A model generated the notes under the pieces. The model searched no databases, was not told the DNA's origin, and saw nothing but the letters and a program-made list of their open reading frames with translations. A DNA stretch of 13,548 nucleotides from Deltaproteobacteria bacterium (lineage in GTDB: Bacteria; Desulfobacterota; DSM-4660; Desulfatiglandales; Desulfatiglandaceae), in NCBI GenBank assembly GCA_003646995.1, contig QMLZ01000060.1, forward strand, positions 1-13,548. The letters run 5' to 3'. Shown here piece by piece: positions 1-6,992 of the stretch (the first letter of the stretch is position 1; each line of letters begins with the position of its first letter). The translations under genes were made by a program, and so were the position numbers.

Positions 1-753
1 ATTGCATCCAGTAATGTAGCTAGCACATTCTGAAGCTAGAAATGCTACTACCTTTGCGACCTCTTCTGGTCTAGCAAAACGCTTTATTGCACTCGCTTGG
101 GCAGCAGCAGAATCCAGCACCTCTTGTCGCGTTTTCCCTATTTCTTTGCCCACATTATCTGCAAAAACGTCCCATATATCTGTGTGAATGAGGCCAGGGC
201 ATAAGGCAACTGAACAGATACCATATTTAGAGTATTCCATTGCCAACGAGTGAGTAAAATTAATAACAGCCGCCTTACATGCATTATAGTCCGTAAGACC
301 GCTCATAGGTGCAATGCCGCAAATCGAAGCCATGTTAATAATACGTCCCCATTTTTGCTTCAACATTTCAGGGATTACCAGCCTGCATGTCCGTACACAG
401 GCCATTAGATGAATATTCAAGAGTGAAAACCATTCTTCATCTGTGGTGGTGATAGGAGTTGTAGGATGGGAATAACCTGCGTTATTGAACAGAATATCCA
501 CACGGCCAAAGGTCTCATAGGACTTTGATATAAGCTTTTCAACCTCTTCCGGCTTTTCCAGGTCGGCCGGCACTGCAAGGGTCTCGACTCCCAGCGTCTT
601 GATTTCCTCCTCTGCTTTCAACAAGTCACTTTCGGTCCTGGCAGATATGACCACATTGCAGCCCTCTTTGGCCAATTCAAGAGCAGTAGCTTTTCCTATT
701 CCACGACTTCCTCCAGTAATGATAGCCACCTTTCCTTTAATTCCTAGATCCAT
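1..753 (-). CDS. SDR family NAD(P)-dependent oxidoreductase, C-terminus cut by window edge
   Basis: Classical short-chain dehydrogenase/reductase, predicted to be a cytosolic NAD(P)-dependent alcohol/ketone oxidoreductase. The frame reads 251 codons without a stop from ATG 753-751 to the window edge, so roughly the last 10 residues and the stop are missing. What is visible: cofactor motif GGSRGIG (residues 14-20), NNAG (90-93), catalytic Ser143, Tyr156 and Lys160 (YNACK), and a typical C-terminal stretch ending in YITG where family members continue toward a VDGG-like end. The start is supported by GGAGGAG shortly upstream. It lies 84 bp downstream of the last ABC transporter gene in the same direction, so it is probably the distal gene of that operon. 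FabG-like proteins and catabolic hydroxyacyl dehydrogenases share all these motifs. The family call is secure but the substrate is unknown. Confidence 0.93.
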   Translation of the reverse strand, partial: MDLGIKGKVAIITGGSRGIGKATALELAKEGCNVVISARTESDLLKAEEEIKTLGVETLAVPADLEKPEEVEKLISKSYETFGRVDILFNNAGYSHPTTPITTTDEEWFSLLNIHLMACVRTCRLVIPEMLKQKWGRIINMASICGIAPMSGLTDYNACKAAVINFTHSLAMEYSKYGICSVALCPGLIHTDIWDVFADNVGKEIGKTRQEVLDSAAAQASAIKRFARPEEVAKVVAFLASECASYITGCN

Positions 754-837
754 CAGCCCTCTCCTCCAATTCTATAGTTTTAGTTTATGGTTTTTCGCCT
801 TTGTTCTTATCGGCCTAGTTCGCCTAGCCCCCACATA

Positions 838-1548
838 TCAGACAGCCAAATACTTGCATACCAGCTCTTTATCGTTCCAGATATCCTCCATTGGGGCATG
901 ATGTTCCACGTTTCCCTTGTCGATAATATAGCCGTAGCCAATGAGTTTTCGGGCAAAGCGCACATTTTGATCTGCCAAAAGAATCGTTACCCCCTCTTTT
1001 CCTATCTCTAGGATTGTGTCGCCCAGTGATTTTACGATCAAGGGAGCCAGCCCTTCAGTTGGTTCATCAAGCAAGAGAAGATCTGGGTCCTGCATAAGAG
1101 CCCTGCCAATAGCGAGCATTTTCTGTTCCCCCCCGCTAATGTGCGCTCCCCTCTTTGCCGCAAGCCCCCGAAGGACAGGAAAGAGATCATAAATCCTTTC
1201 CAGTGTCCAACGAAGAGGCCGTCTTTTTTTGGATCTGGGCATACCTATGGTAAGGTTTTCATAAACCGAAAGTGGAGAAAATATCTGCCTGTCGTCTGGG
1301 ACATAAGCAATGCCCTTGCTGGCAATCTTATGAGCTGGCATGCCAGCAATTTCCTCCCCTTTGAAGCTAATTCTCCCGCTCTTAGGAGGGGTAAGGCCCA
1401 TGATGGTCCTCAGGGTGGTTGTCTTTCCTGCTCCATTTCTTCCTAATAGACCAGTTATTGATCCATCCTGAACTTCCATAGTGACATCAAACAGAATGTG
1501 GCTCACCCCATAAAAGGTATTGACCTGATGCATTTGTAGGATGGTCAT
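838..1548 (-). CDS. livF: High-affinity branched-chain amino acid-type ABC transporter, ATP-binding protein LivF
   Basis: Second ATPase of a HAAT (LivKHMGF) importer, acting on the cytoplasmic face of the inner membrane with LivG to power uptake. It is 236 residues long, the usual LivF size. Visible motifs: Walker A GRNGAGKT (36-43), signature ISGGEQ (137-142), Walker B LLLLDEP (157-163), and ADQN (192-195) in the switch region, where LivF proteins usually carry an E-Q-N type sequence rather than the canonical H-loop. The start ATG overlaps the livG stop in an ATGA arrangement, and GGGAGAAG lies just upstream, indicating translational coupling. The transported compound in this locus need not be a branched-chain amino acid, because the same family also imports amides, urea and aromatic acids. 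Confidence 0.95.
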   Translation of the reverse strand: MTILQMHQVNTFYGVSHILFDVTMEVQDGSITGLLGRNGAGKTTTLRTIMGLTPPKSGRISFKGEEIAGMPAHKIASKGIAYVPDDRQIFSPLSVYENLTIGMPRSKKRRPLRWTLERIYDLFPVLRGLAAKRGAHISGGEQKMLAIGRALMQDPDLLLLDEPTEGLAPLIVKSLGDTILEIGKEGVTILLADQNVRFARKLIGYGYIIDKGNVEHHAPMEDIWNDKELVCKYLAV

Positions 1549-2294
1549 AGTTCTTCTCCCAAATAGACCTCCCGAACTAGATCGTTATTCCTGATTTCTT
1601 CTGGAGTGCCATCTGCAATGATGCTTCCACTATGGAGCACGATAATCCGCTCAGAAACAGAAAAGACTACATCCATATCGTGTTCCACGATTACAAAGGT
1701 TACGCGACCTTCTTTTGAAAGCCGGACTACGCGATCTACTATGCTTGATTTCTCAACCTTGTTCATACCTTGGGTAGGTTCATCCAGAAAAATAACTTCC
1801 GGATGGGTGGCCAAGGCAATACCAACCTCTAACTGCCTTTGTTCTCCGTGCGAAAGGTGAGCCGCTTTTAGGTGTATTTGATCCTTTAACCCAACGTCTC
1901 TTAGAATCCCCATAGCCTCTTCTTTGATAGTTTCGTCCCGTTCCAGCTTTGAAAAAAGGCTTAAGCTTCTTTTGTGGAAATAGATGAGAGGAATCTCGAC
2001 ATTTTGCAACACTGTTAGTTCTGGAAAAATGTTTGTAATTTGAAAGGATCGACATATACCTTTCTTCACCCTTCTCTCTACTGGCAGTTGGGTTATCTCT
2101 TCATCATGGAAAAATATCTTGCCTTTATCGGGCCTCAAACTACCGCTTAACAAGTTAATCAATGTGGTTTTGCCGGCGCCATTTGGGCCAATAATAGATG
2201 TCAAAGTGCCCTCGGCCAGATCAAAACTAACATCATTTATGGCCAGGAATCCCCCACTGAAATATTTGAACAGGTTCTCTACTTGCATCAACAT
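1545..2294 (-). CDS. livG: High-affinity branched-chain amino acid-type ABC transporter, ATP-binding protein LivG
   Basis: First ATPase of the HAAT importer; pairs with LivF beneath the LivH/LivM permeases. It is 249 residues long, normal for LivG. Visible motifs: Walker A GPNGAGKT (36-43), signature LSHGEQ (147-152), Walker B VIFLDEP (167-173) with the usual TQGM continuation, and H-loop His205 in VEHDMD. It has the LivG/BCA_ABC_TP_C type C-terminus ending in VYLGEEL. Two in-frame ATGs lie close together (2294 and 2288) and neither has a clear Shine-Dalgarno sequence. Translation is probably coupled to livM, whose stop is 6 bp upstream, so the exact start could be residue 1 or residue 3. Confidence 0.95.
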   Translation of the reverse strand: MLMQVENLFKYFSGGFLAINDVSFDLAEGTLTSIIGPNGAGKTTLINLLSGSLRPDKGKIFFHDEEITQLPVERRVKKGICRSFQITNIFPELTVLQNVEIPLIYFHKRSLSLFSKLERDETIKEEAMGILRDVGLKDQIHLKAAHLSHGEQRQLEVGIALATHPEVIFLDEPTQGMNKVEKSSIVDRVVRLSKEGRVTFVIVEHDMDVVFSVSERIIVLHSGSIIADGTPEEIRNNDLVREVYLGEEL

Positions 2295-2300
2295 CTGGCT

Positions 2301-3272
2301 TCAACACCCCAAGTTTCTTGCGGACAATACTCTTTTCCTGAAGCGCTCATCAAAAAAGCCTGCTACTCCCCCTCGGAATCCAATTAGAAGCACCAGTAAT
2401 ATTACACCAAATACAAGAAGCCACTCTTCAGTGAATCGCACCACAATCTCCTTGATCACAATGAAAAGAACAGAACCAACCAGCGGCCCATAGAAAGATT
2501 TGATACCCCCTACCAGCGTAACCATAATCGGTTCTGCCGAGCTCTGCCAGTTTGCAACGGTTGGAAACATGGTAGATTCCAGACAGGCGTAAAGACCTCC
2601 TGCCAGACCCGAGAAAAATCCTGAAATTGTGAAAATGTAAAGCTGATAGCGCTTAACCCCAATTCCTGCAAACCGAATCCGATTCTCGTTGTCTCGAATA
2701 CCTTGTATAATGAGACCAAAAGGCGAATTGACGATTCTGTAAATGCAATAAATAGACAACAAGGTAACTACGAAAACAAAAAAGTAGTAATGGGCCAAGG
2801 GAAACATATCAATCACACCAAAAAGTTTCCCCCGAGGTATACCCCCAAGACTTTCAGTGCCCCCTGTGAGTGATTTCCACTTGTAGCAAATAAAATAGAT
2901 CAGCATTCCAAACGCTAAGGTGAGCATGGAGAAGTAAATCCTTGTCCTTTTCACACAAAAATACCCCACCACTAAAGCAAACAATCCGCCTATCACTGCT
3001 CCACAAAAGATTGCGACCGGGAGCTCGGAAGTCATGTGAAGCAAAATCAGGCCCGCTGCATAGCCACCTGCCGCGTAGAAGCCGGCCTGGCCAAAAGACA
3101 AAAGCCCCGTATATCCCAAGAGAAGATTAAAACTTAGCGCGAAAAGAGCCATTATGAAAAGTCGCATACCCATATACGTCAAGAAGTTGCTTTGGAAAAA
3201 TGGTATGATTGAAAATCCAATGATAATCAAAATACCGATCCCAAGGGGGAGGGTTAATCTCTTTTTCTCCAT
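2301..3272 (-). CDS. livM: Branched-chain amino acid-type ABC transporter permease LivM
   Basis: Inner-membrane permease of the HAAT importer, pairing with LivH. It is 323 residues long and strongly hydrophobic, with about nine or ten likely membrane segments (for example 8-26, 33-53, 62-80, 88-106, 113-131, 161-180, 211-230, 262-280, 284-300). Family landmarks visible: GYTGLLSFGQAGF (53-65), SLTGGTESLGG (134-144), the cytoplasmic ATPase-contacting loop GIRDNENRIRFAGI (191-204), and the GGIKSFYGP element (255-263). AGGTGG lies about 7 bases upstream of the ATG. It is separated from livH by 123 bp in which I see no gene, and it runs almost directly into livG. Confidence 0.94.
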   Translation of the reverse strand: MEKKRLTLPLGIGILIIIGFSIIPFFQSNFLTYMGMRLFIMALFALSFNLLLGYTGLLSFGQAGFYAAGGYAAGLILLHMTSELPVAIFCGAVIGGLFALVVGYFCVKRTRIYFSMLTLAFGMLIYFICYKWKSLTGGTESLGGIPRGKLFGVIDMFPLAHYYFFVFVVTLLSIYCIYRIVNSPFGLIIQGIRDNENRIRFAGIGVKRYQLYIFTISGFFSGLAGGLYACLESTMFPTVANWQSSAEPIMVTLVGGIKSFYGPLVGSVLFIVIKEIVVRFTEEWLLVFGVILLVLLIGFRGGVAGFFDERFRKRVLSARNLGC

Positions 3273-3395
3273 TCTGCCACCTGAAATTTTCGCGCCTTTG
3301 AATCTGTTCTAACGGGCATTGAGATAACTTACAAATTCAAACAAGATTCACTCAACCGCTTGATTCTCATTAGACCATCATCTCGATCTTTGTAA

Positions 3396-4256
3396 TTACT
3401 CCTCAGCGACCCCAAACAGTCCCGCCGGCTTGGTCAATAGAATTACTATCATGGCCAAATATGGTAAAGCAGCTGACATTTCACCAAGCAATAATATGCC
3501 AAAGGAATTGACTAGACCTATAATAATGGCTCCGACGAAAGCCCCTAAAAGACTCCCTAATCCTCCAATGACTGCCACAATAAAAGACATGATAATAATG
3601 GCTGTCCCCATCCCGGAAGAGATTGTCTGAATCGGCGCTGTCATAGCACCACCTAGAGCGGCCATAGCGCTTCCAATTCCAAAAATTAGGGTAAATAACT
3701 TAGGAACATCGATTCCCACAGCGCTGCTCATTTCCCGATTATATGCCGCCGCCCTAAGGTGGCGGCCAAATGTAGTTTTGTTAAGAATGAACCAAAGCAG
3801 GATGGCCACCAGGATACCTACAAAGATGATAAAGAAATAGTAAATTGGAACATAACGGTTCATTACAGGAACAACGCCTTCAATGGGTACTTTCACGGAC
3901 ACATATAATGAGCCATATATTATCTTAAATAAGTTATCCAAGATGAGAACAAAGGCATAGGTCATTAGAAGTTGATACGTCATATCCAAATCATATACCC
4001 GCCTTAGGAAAAAGAACTCCAGCACTGCCCCAATGACACCAACAGCTATAGGGCCAGCAATCAAACCGACCCAGAAATTCTGGCCACATAGCGCTGCACA
4101 AGTATATCCTAGGAATGCCCCCATCATATATATGCTGCCATGGGCAAAATTAAGGATTCCCAACATTCCAAAGATTAAAGTTAGCCCTGAGGCAACAAGC
4201 CAAATATTCATTCCATAGTACAAGCCAATTATTGTGGTGTAGACTAGAGTGTCCAT
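3396..4256 (-). CDS. livH: Branched-chain amino acid-type ABC transporter permease LivH
   Basis: Second inner-membrane permease of the HAAT importer. It is 286 residues long, the normal LivH size, with around eight hydrophobic segments. Family landmarks: ASGLTLIFGMLGILNFAHG (22-40), a long-recognised LivH segment; the ATPase-contacting loop GRHLRAAAYN (164-173); and GGLGSLLGA (231-239). The ORF starts at an ATG with only a weak Shine-Dalgarno match. It sits 152 bp downstream of the binding-protein gene, beyond a strong stem-loop, which suggests that the membrane components are made at a lower level than the binding protein. Confidence 0.94.
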   Translation of the reverse strand: MDTLVYTTIIGLYYGMNIWLVASGLTLIFGMLGILNFAHGSIYMMGAFLGYTCAALCGQNFWVGLIAGPIAVGVIGAVLEFFFLRRVYDLDMTYQLLMTYAFVLILDNLFKIIYGSLYVSVKVPIEGVVPVMNRYVPIYYFFIIFVGILVAILLWFILNKTTFGRHLRAAAYNREMSSAVGIDVPKLFTLIFGIGSAMAALGGAMTAPIQTISSGMGTAIIIMSFIVAVIGGLGSLLGAFVGAIIIGLVNSFGILLLGEMSAALPYLAMIVILLTKPAGLFGVAEE

Positions 4257-4361
4257 TCGAATACCAGAGTCTTCACTTGGACCGTTGTTAACATCTAATA
4301 TAAATGCGCATTGTAGAAGTATCGCCGCAGGTTAGGATAATTTGACCTCCAAGACCTTTTA

Positions 4362-4395
4362 GCAGGGCGGGTACCCTGCAACGAGCCCGCCCTGC
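4362..4395 (-). promoter_or_regulatory. Strong stem-loop between the substrate-binding protein and permease genes
   Basis: A perfect 10-bp GC-rich inverted repeat (4362-4371 and 4386-4395, arms GCAGGGCGGG / CCCGCCCTGC) with a 14-nt loop begins 14 bp after the binding-protein stop. The loop contains another GCAGGG copy, which can form an alternative 6-bp stem with the 3' arm. No T-run follows on the transcribed strand, so it is not a classical intrinsic terminator. Stem-loops in this position are known in transporter operons to protect the upstream binding-protein mRNA from 3' exonucleases or to attenuate read-through. I infer such a role here. Confidence 0.6.
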
Positions 4396-4408
4396 ATCTC
4401 AAAACAAG

Positions 4409-5740
4409 CTATTTTTTGTAAGGAACATATGGAATTTTCGGCAGCTCTCCTGGCCCCGGAGGAGTCGCATAATCCGGCGGCGGGCTGTTCCAATAGTAAG
4501 GCCAGGGTTTTATCACCCAGTCTGTCAACACTGGCATAGGGTACTTAGGATCGTGCATGATTCGTCCCCAAGGCACCGAATAGGCGCATGCGTGATCCTC
4601 GGGCCTTATCCAACGAACTCCTGCCGGGCTTTCGAATGCAAGTCCCTCCATAGCTGCTACGATCTTGTCGACATCATCCACTGTTCCCGCTTTCTCACAA
4701 GCTGCTTTATACATCAAAAGTGCGGAATAGTTTCCTTCTGAAGAATAATGAGGATAATGTCCGAACCTTTCAACAAATGCCTTCACAAATTCATAATTCA
4801 TTTTAGTGTTTGGGTATTGGAACCAATATCTGCAAGAGCCCCAGCACTTCTCAGGGTAGTCCCTGCCAAGCCCTTCAAGGACGTCCATTCCAGCACCCAT
4901 TCCGGTAAGCCAAGCCTTTATCTTTTTGAACATTCCCATCATCTTGGCCTGCTTAATGCAGCTAACAAGTTCCCCGCCCCATTCAGTAGAAAAAATCGCA
5001 TCAGGATCAGCACTCATTGCTTTACTAAGATAGGGAGTGAAGTCCGTGGTGCCATATGGGACCCAGGTTTGACCTACGAATTTTATATCCTTTCCAAATT
5101 TCCCCAAAAAGGCCTTAAACATTTCCCAGTTTTTGTAACCGTATTCTTCATCAGGCCCGATCATGAACCAGCGCTTTGCTCCCAGCTTTGCGGCGACTAA
5201 CGCCCCGCCATAACTATCTTGGTAAAAAGATTGTTCACTACGGAAAAGGTACTTTATTTTCTTTTTGTATACTAATACCTCATGGAGATCGTGGGTTGCA
5301 GAGTGCGTTGCAATGAAGATTTTCTTGAGCTCGGGGAGTACTTCTCCAATGGCTTTGGCCAAGGGGCTCGAATCTGTACCAGTAATAAAATCCGCTCCCC
5401 AGTCCTGTATAAAGTAGCGTGCATTCTTCACACCCACAGCCGGATTTAGCTCAGAATCACGATATTTCATTTCAATTGGGTGTCCCAAGATTCCACCTGA
5501 TGCGTTAATGTGTTCCTTGGCCAGTTCACATCCTCTTACCTGAAACTCTCCGTACCCGGCCAGAGGTCCAGAAAGGATCGACTGCATCCCAACTTTTATC
5601 GGCCTCTTTGCCTTACCATACACTTTCCTTATCTTCCCTGCGCCACTGAGTGCTAACGCGGCACCTGCTCCTGCAATACCTGCGGTCTTGATAAATTTTC
5701 TTCTCTCGATGTTTTTTGGATTCTTGTTCTTTTGTTTCAT
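4409..5740 (-). CDS. livK: ABC transporter substrate-binding protein (LivK/HAAT type) with Tat signal
   Basis: Periplasmic ligand-binding protein of the HAAT importer, 443 residues, in the Peripla_BP_6 family. The N-terminus carries a twin-arginine signal: ERRKFIK (12-18), followed by an Ala/Gly-rich hydrophobic stretch (about 19-35). The mature domain opens with IKVGMQSILSGPLAGYG (48-64) and the AKEHINASGGILG region typical of the family. The last 33 residues (411-443) are rich in proline and tyrosine, a tail not needed for the fold. The ATG has GAAGGAGG six bases upstream. The gene is first in the transporter block, after a 265-bp intergenic region that may hold its promoter. Neighbouring catabolic genes suggest the ligand is their growth substrate, perhaps an aromatic or other organic acid, rather than leucine. 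The ligand cannot be read from sequence. Confidence 0.92.
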   Translation of the reverse strand: MKQKNKNPKNIERRKFIKTAGIAGAGAALALSGAGKIRKVYGKAKRPIKVGMQSILSGPLAGYGEFQVRGCELAKEHINASGGILGHPIEMKYRDSELNPAVGVKNARYFIQDWGADFITGTDSSPLAKAIGEVLPELKKIFIATHSATHDLHEVLVYKKKIKYLFRSEQSFYQDSYGGALVAAKLGAKRWFMIGPDEEYGYKNWEMFKAFLGKFGKDIKFVGQTWVPYGTTDFTPYLSKAMSADPDAIFSTEWGGELVSCIKQAKMMGMFKKIKAWLTGMGAGMDVLEGLGRDYPEKCWGSCRYWFQYPNTKMNYEFVKAFVERFGHYPHYSSEGNYSALLMYKAACEKAGTVDDVDKIVAAMEGLAFESPAGVRWIRPEDHACAYSVPWGRIMHDPKYPMPVLTDWVIKPWPYYWNSPPPDYATPPGPGELPKIPYVPYKK

Positions 5741-6005
5741 TTTGTGCCTCCTTCTAAGCTACTGGTTCTATTGGCTACCTTTCCACAAAACTAGTAACCT
5801 TCCCACCTCCTTTCAGGACAACCCTTCTTTCTTACTGATGTTGCCCTTGTTTCGTTTGAATAGAACACACGCTCAGGATCCTAAAGGCTTATTCCCAGAC
5901 GCAATGGGTATGATTGTAAGGACTATTGTCTCATTCTGTCTCATACATCCGGCAAATATGCCTTTGCACACCAATAGAATTCACTGCTTGCTCTTCGAGC
6001 TGTTG
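5741..6005 (-). promoter_or_regulatory. Intergenic region upstream of the transporter genes; probable promoter region
   Basis: At 265 bp this is the longest gap in the window, and it separates the molybdenum-enzyme genes from the transporter genes. I see no convincing gene in it. It ends in the strong ribosome binding site of the binding-protein gene (GAAGGAGG, 5747-5754). Possible sigma-70-like hexamers exist on the minus strand (for example TTGTCC and TACTAG about 19 bases apart), but they match poorly, and a GG/GC pair resembling sigma-54 has the wrong spacing. No operator-like palindrome or terminator stands out. The promoter role is inferred from size and position only. Confidence 0.35.
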
Positions 6006-6983
6006 TCATGGTTTACACGCCAAAATAGCTCTTTTTGCCAAGCTCTTGGCAATTTCAATCATGTAGCGATTATGCGTAAGAGGCTTGGCCTCGGCCACAG
6101 CCATTTCCGCGGCCGTGTCAGCATTCACTTCATTGAGATTCTTTCCAACAATCGCTTGTTCAGCAAGAGTAGCTCGGTATGGTTTGACATATACCGCATT
6201 AAGACAGATTCGAGCATGAGTGACCTTTTCCCCCGATGTTGTCAGTAAGACAGCACAATTGACGATTGGAAAATCAATGGATTTTCTCAGCGCAAATTTC
6301 ACAAATGCACTTTTAGATCCAGCCGGGAGTTTAGGGATCTGAATTTCGGTCACGAGCTCGTCATCATCCAATATTGTGGTTTTGCACACATCTACTGAGA
6401 AGAAATCTTCAGCTTTTACCGTTCGCTTTGATGTTTTGATTCTCGCACCTAAGGCCACCAAAGCAGGCGCTGTGTCGCTCGGATGTACTGCGTAACATCC
6501 TCCTTCAACACTACCTCCGAAAATTGAATGATATCTATTATCACCTTCAATTGCGTAGCACCTCCCACCACCTTTCCTTAAGCAGGGGAACCTATTGTTT
6601 GGATATCGATAATACCAACAGCGGATGTCCTGGCAGATGTTCCCTCCTATGGTCCCCATTTCTCTGATGTGTGTAGAACCCGTTCTACGTGCGCTTTCTG
6701 CCAGTGCCAAATAGTGCTCACGAATATTTGGAGACTCAGCTATATCTTGCAATCTCGTCAACGCGCCGATCTTCAATACACCGTTGTCTTGATGGATAAA
6801 ATCCATGCCTGGAATTGTCTTTATGTTCACAACGGCCTCGGGATACTCCGGAAGGATTTCGTCCTTCATCACCCCGAGCAGATCTGTACCACCCGCAATT
6901 GCTTTGGCCCTTTTTCCATACCGCTTTAAGGTAAGTACGGCTTCATCGATGGTTCTTGCATTAATATGTATGAACTTCTTCAT
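6006..6983 (-). CDS. FAD-binding subunit of a xanthine dehydrogenase-family molybdenum enzyme, with extra cysteine insert
   Basis: Medium (FAD) subunit that passes electrons between the small subunit's [2Fe-2S] clusters and an external partner. It is 325 residues long. FAD motifs are visible as AGGTDLLG (30-37) and TIGGNICQD (111-119). The C-terminal domain is of the CO dehydrogenase flavoprotein type. After the second FAD motif come Cys117, Cys122, Cys134, Cys142 and Cys163 in an inserted stretch of about 45 residues. 4-Hydroxybenzoyl-CoA reductase beta subunits (HcrB) carry an extra [4Fe-4S] cluster in a comparable insert. The shared RC-x-YY start and C-x7-C spacing suggest the same here, though the last spacing is longer. 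A strong AGGAGGAAGGG precedes the ATG, and the large-subunit stop is only 9 bp upstream. The substrate is unknown. Confidence 0.92.
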   Translation of the reverse strand: MKKFIHINARTIDEAVLTLKRYGKRAKAIAGGTDLLGVMKDEILPEYPEAVVNIKTIPGMDFIHQDNGVLKIGALTRLQDIAESPNIREHYLALAESARRTGSTHIREMGTIGGNICQDIRCWYYRYPNNRFPCLRKGGGRCYAIEGDNRYHSIFGGSVEGGCYAVHPSDTAPALVALGARIKTSKRTVKAEDFFSVDVCKTTILDDDELVTEIQIPKLPAGSKSAFVKFALRKSIDFPIVNCAVLLTTSGEKVTHARICLNAVYVKPYRATLAEQAIVGKNLNEVNADTAAEMAVAEAKPLTHNRYMIEIAKSLAKRAILACKP

Positions 6984-6992
6984 CCCTTCCTC

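Noticed and set aside
4748..5200. 150-codon plus-strand open frame inside the binding-protein gene
   Set aside because: It is entirely antisense to a full-length, well-recognised protein and has no family features.
5950..5975. Sigma-54 promoter on the minus strand
   Set aside because: A GG and a GC occur near each other, but with nine rather than ten bases between them and without the flanking consensus.
5990..6000. Short hairpin GCTC-TTC-GAGC after the FAD-subunit gene as a terminator
   Set aside because: The four-base stem is too weak and no T-run follows it.
5688..6248. 186-codon open frame on the plus strand spanning the gap before the binding-protein gene
   Set aside because: It overlaps the ends of two clear genes on the other strand, shows no recognisable domain and has a low-complexity hydrophobic composition. 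It is a shadow of those genes plus intergenic DNA.
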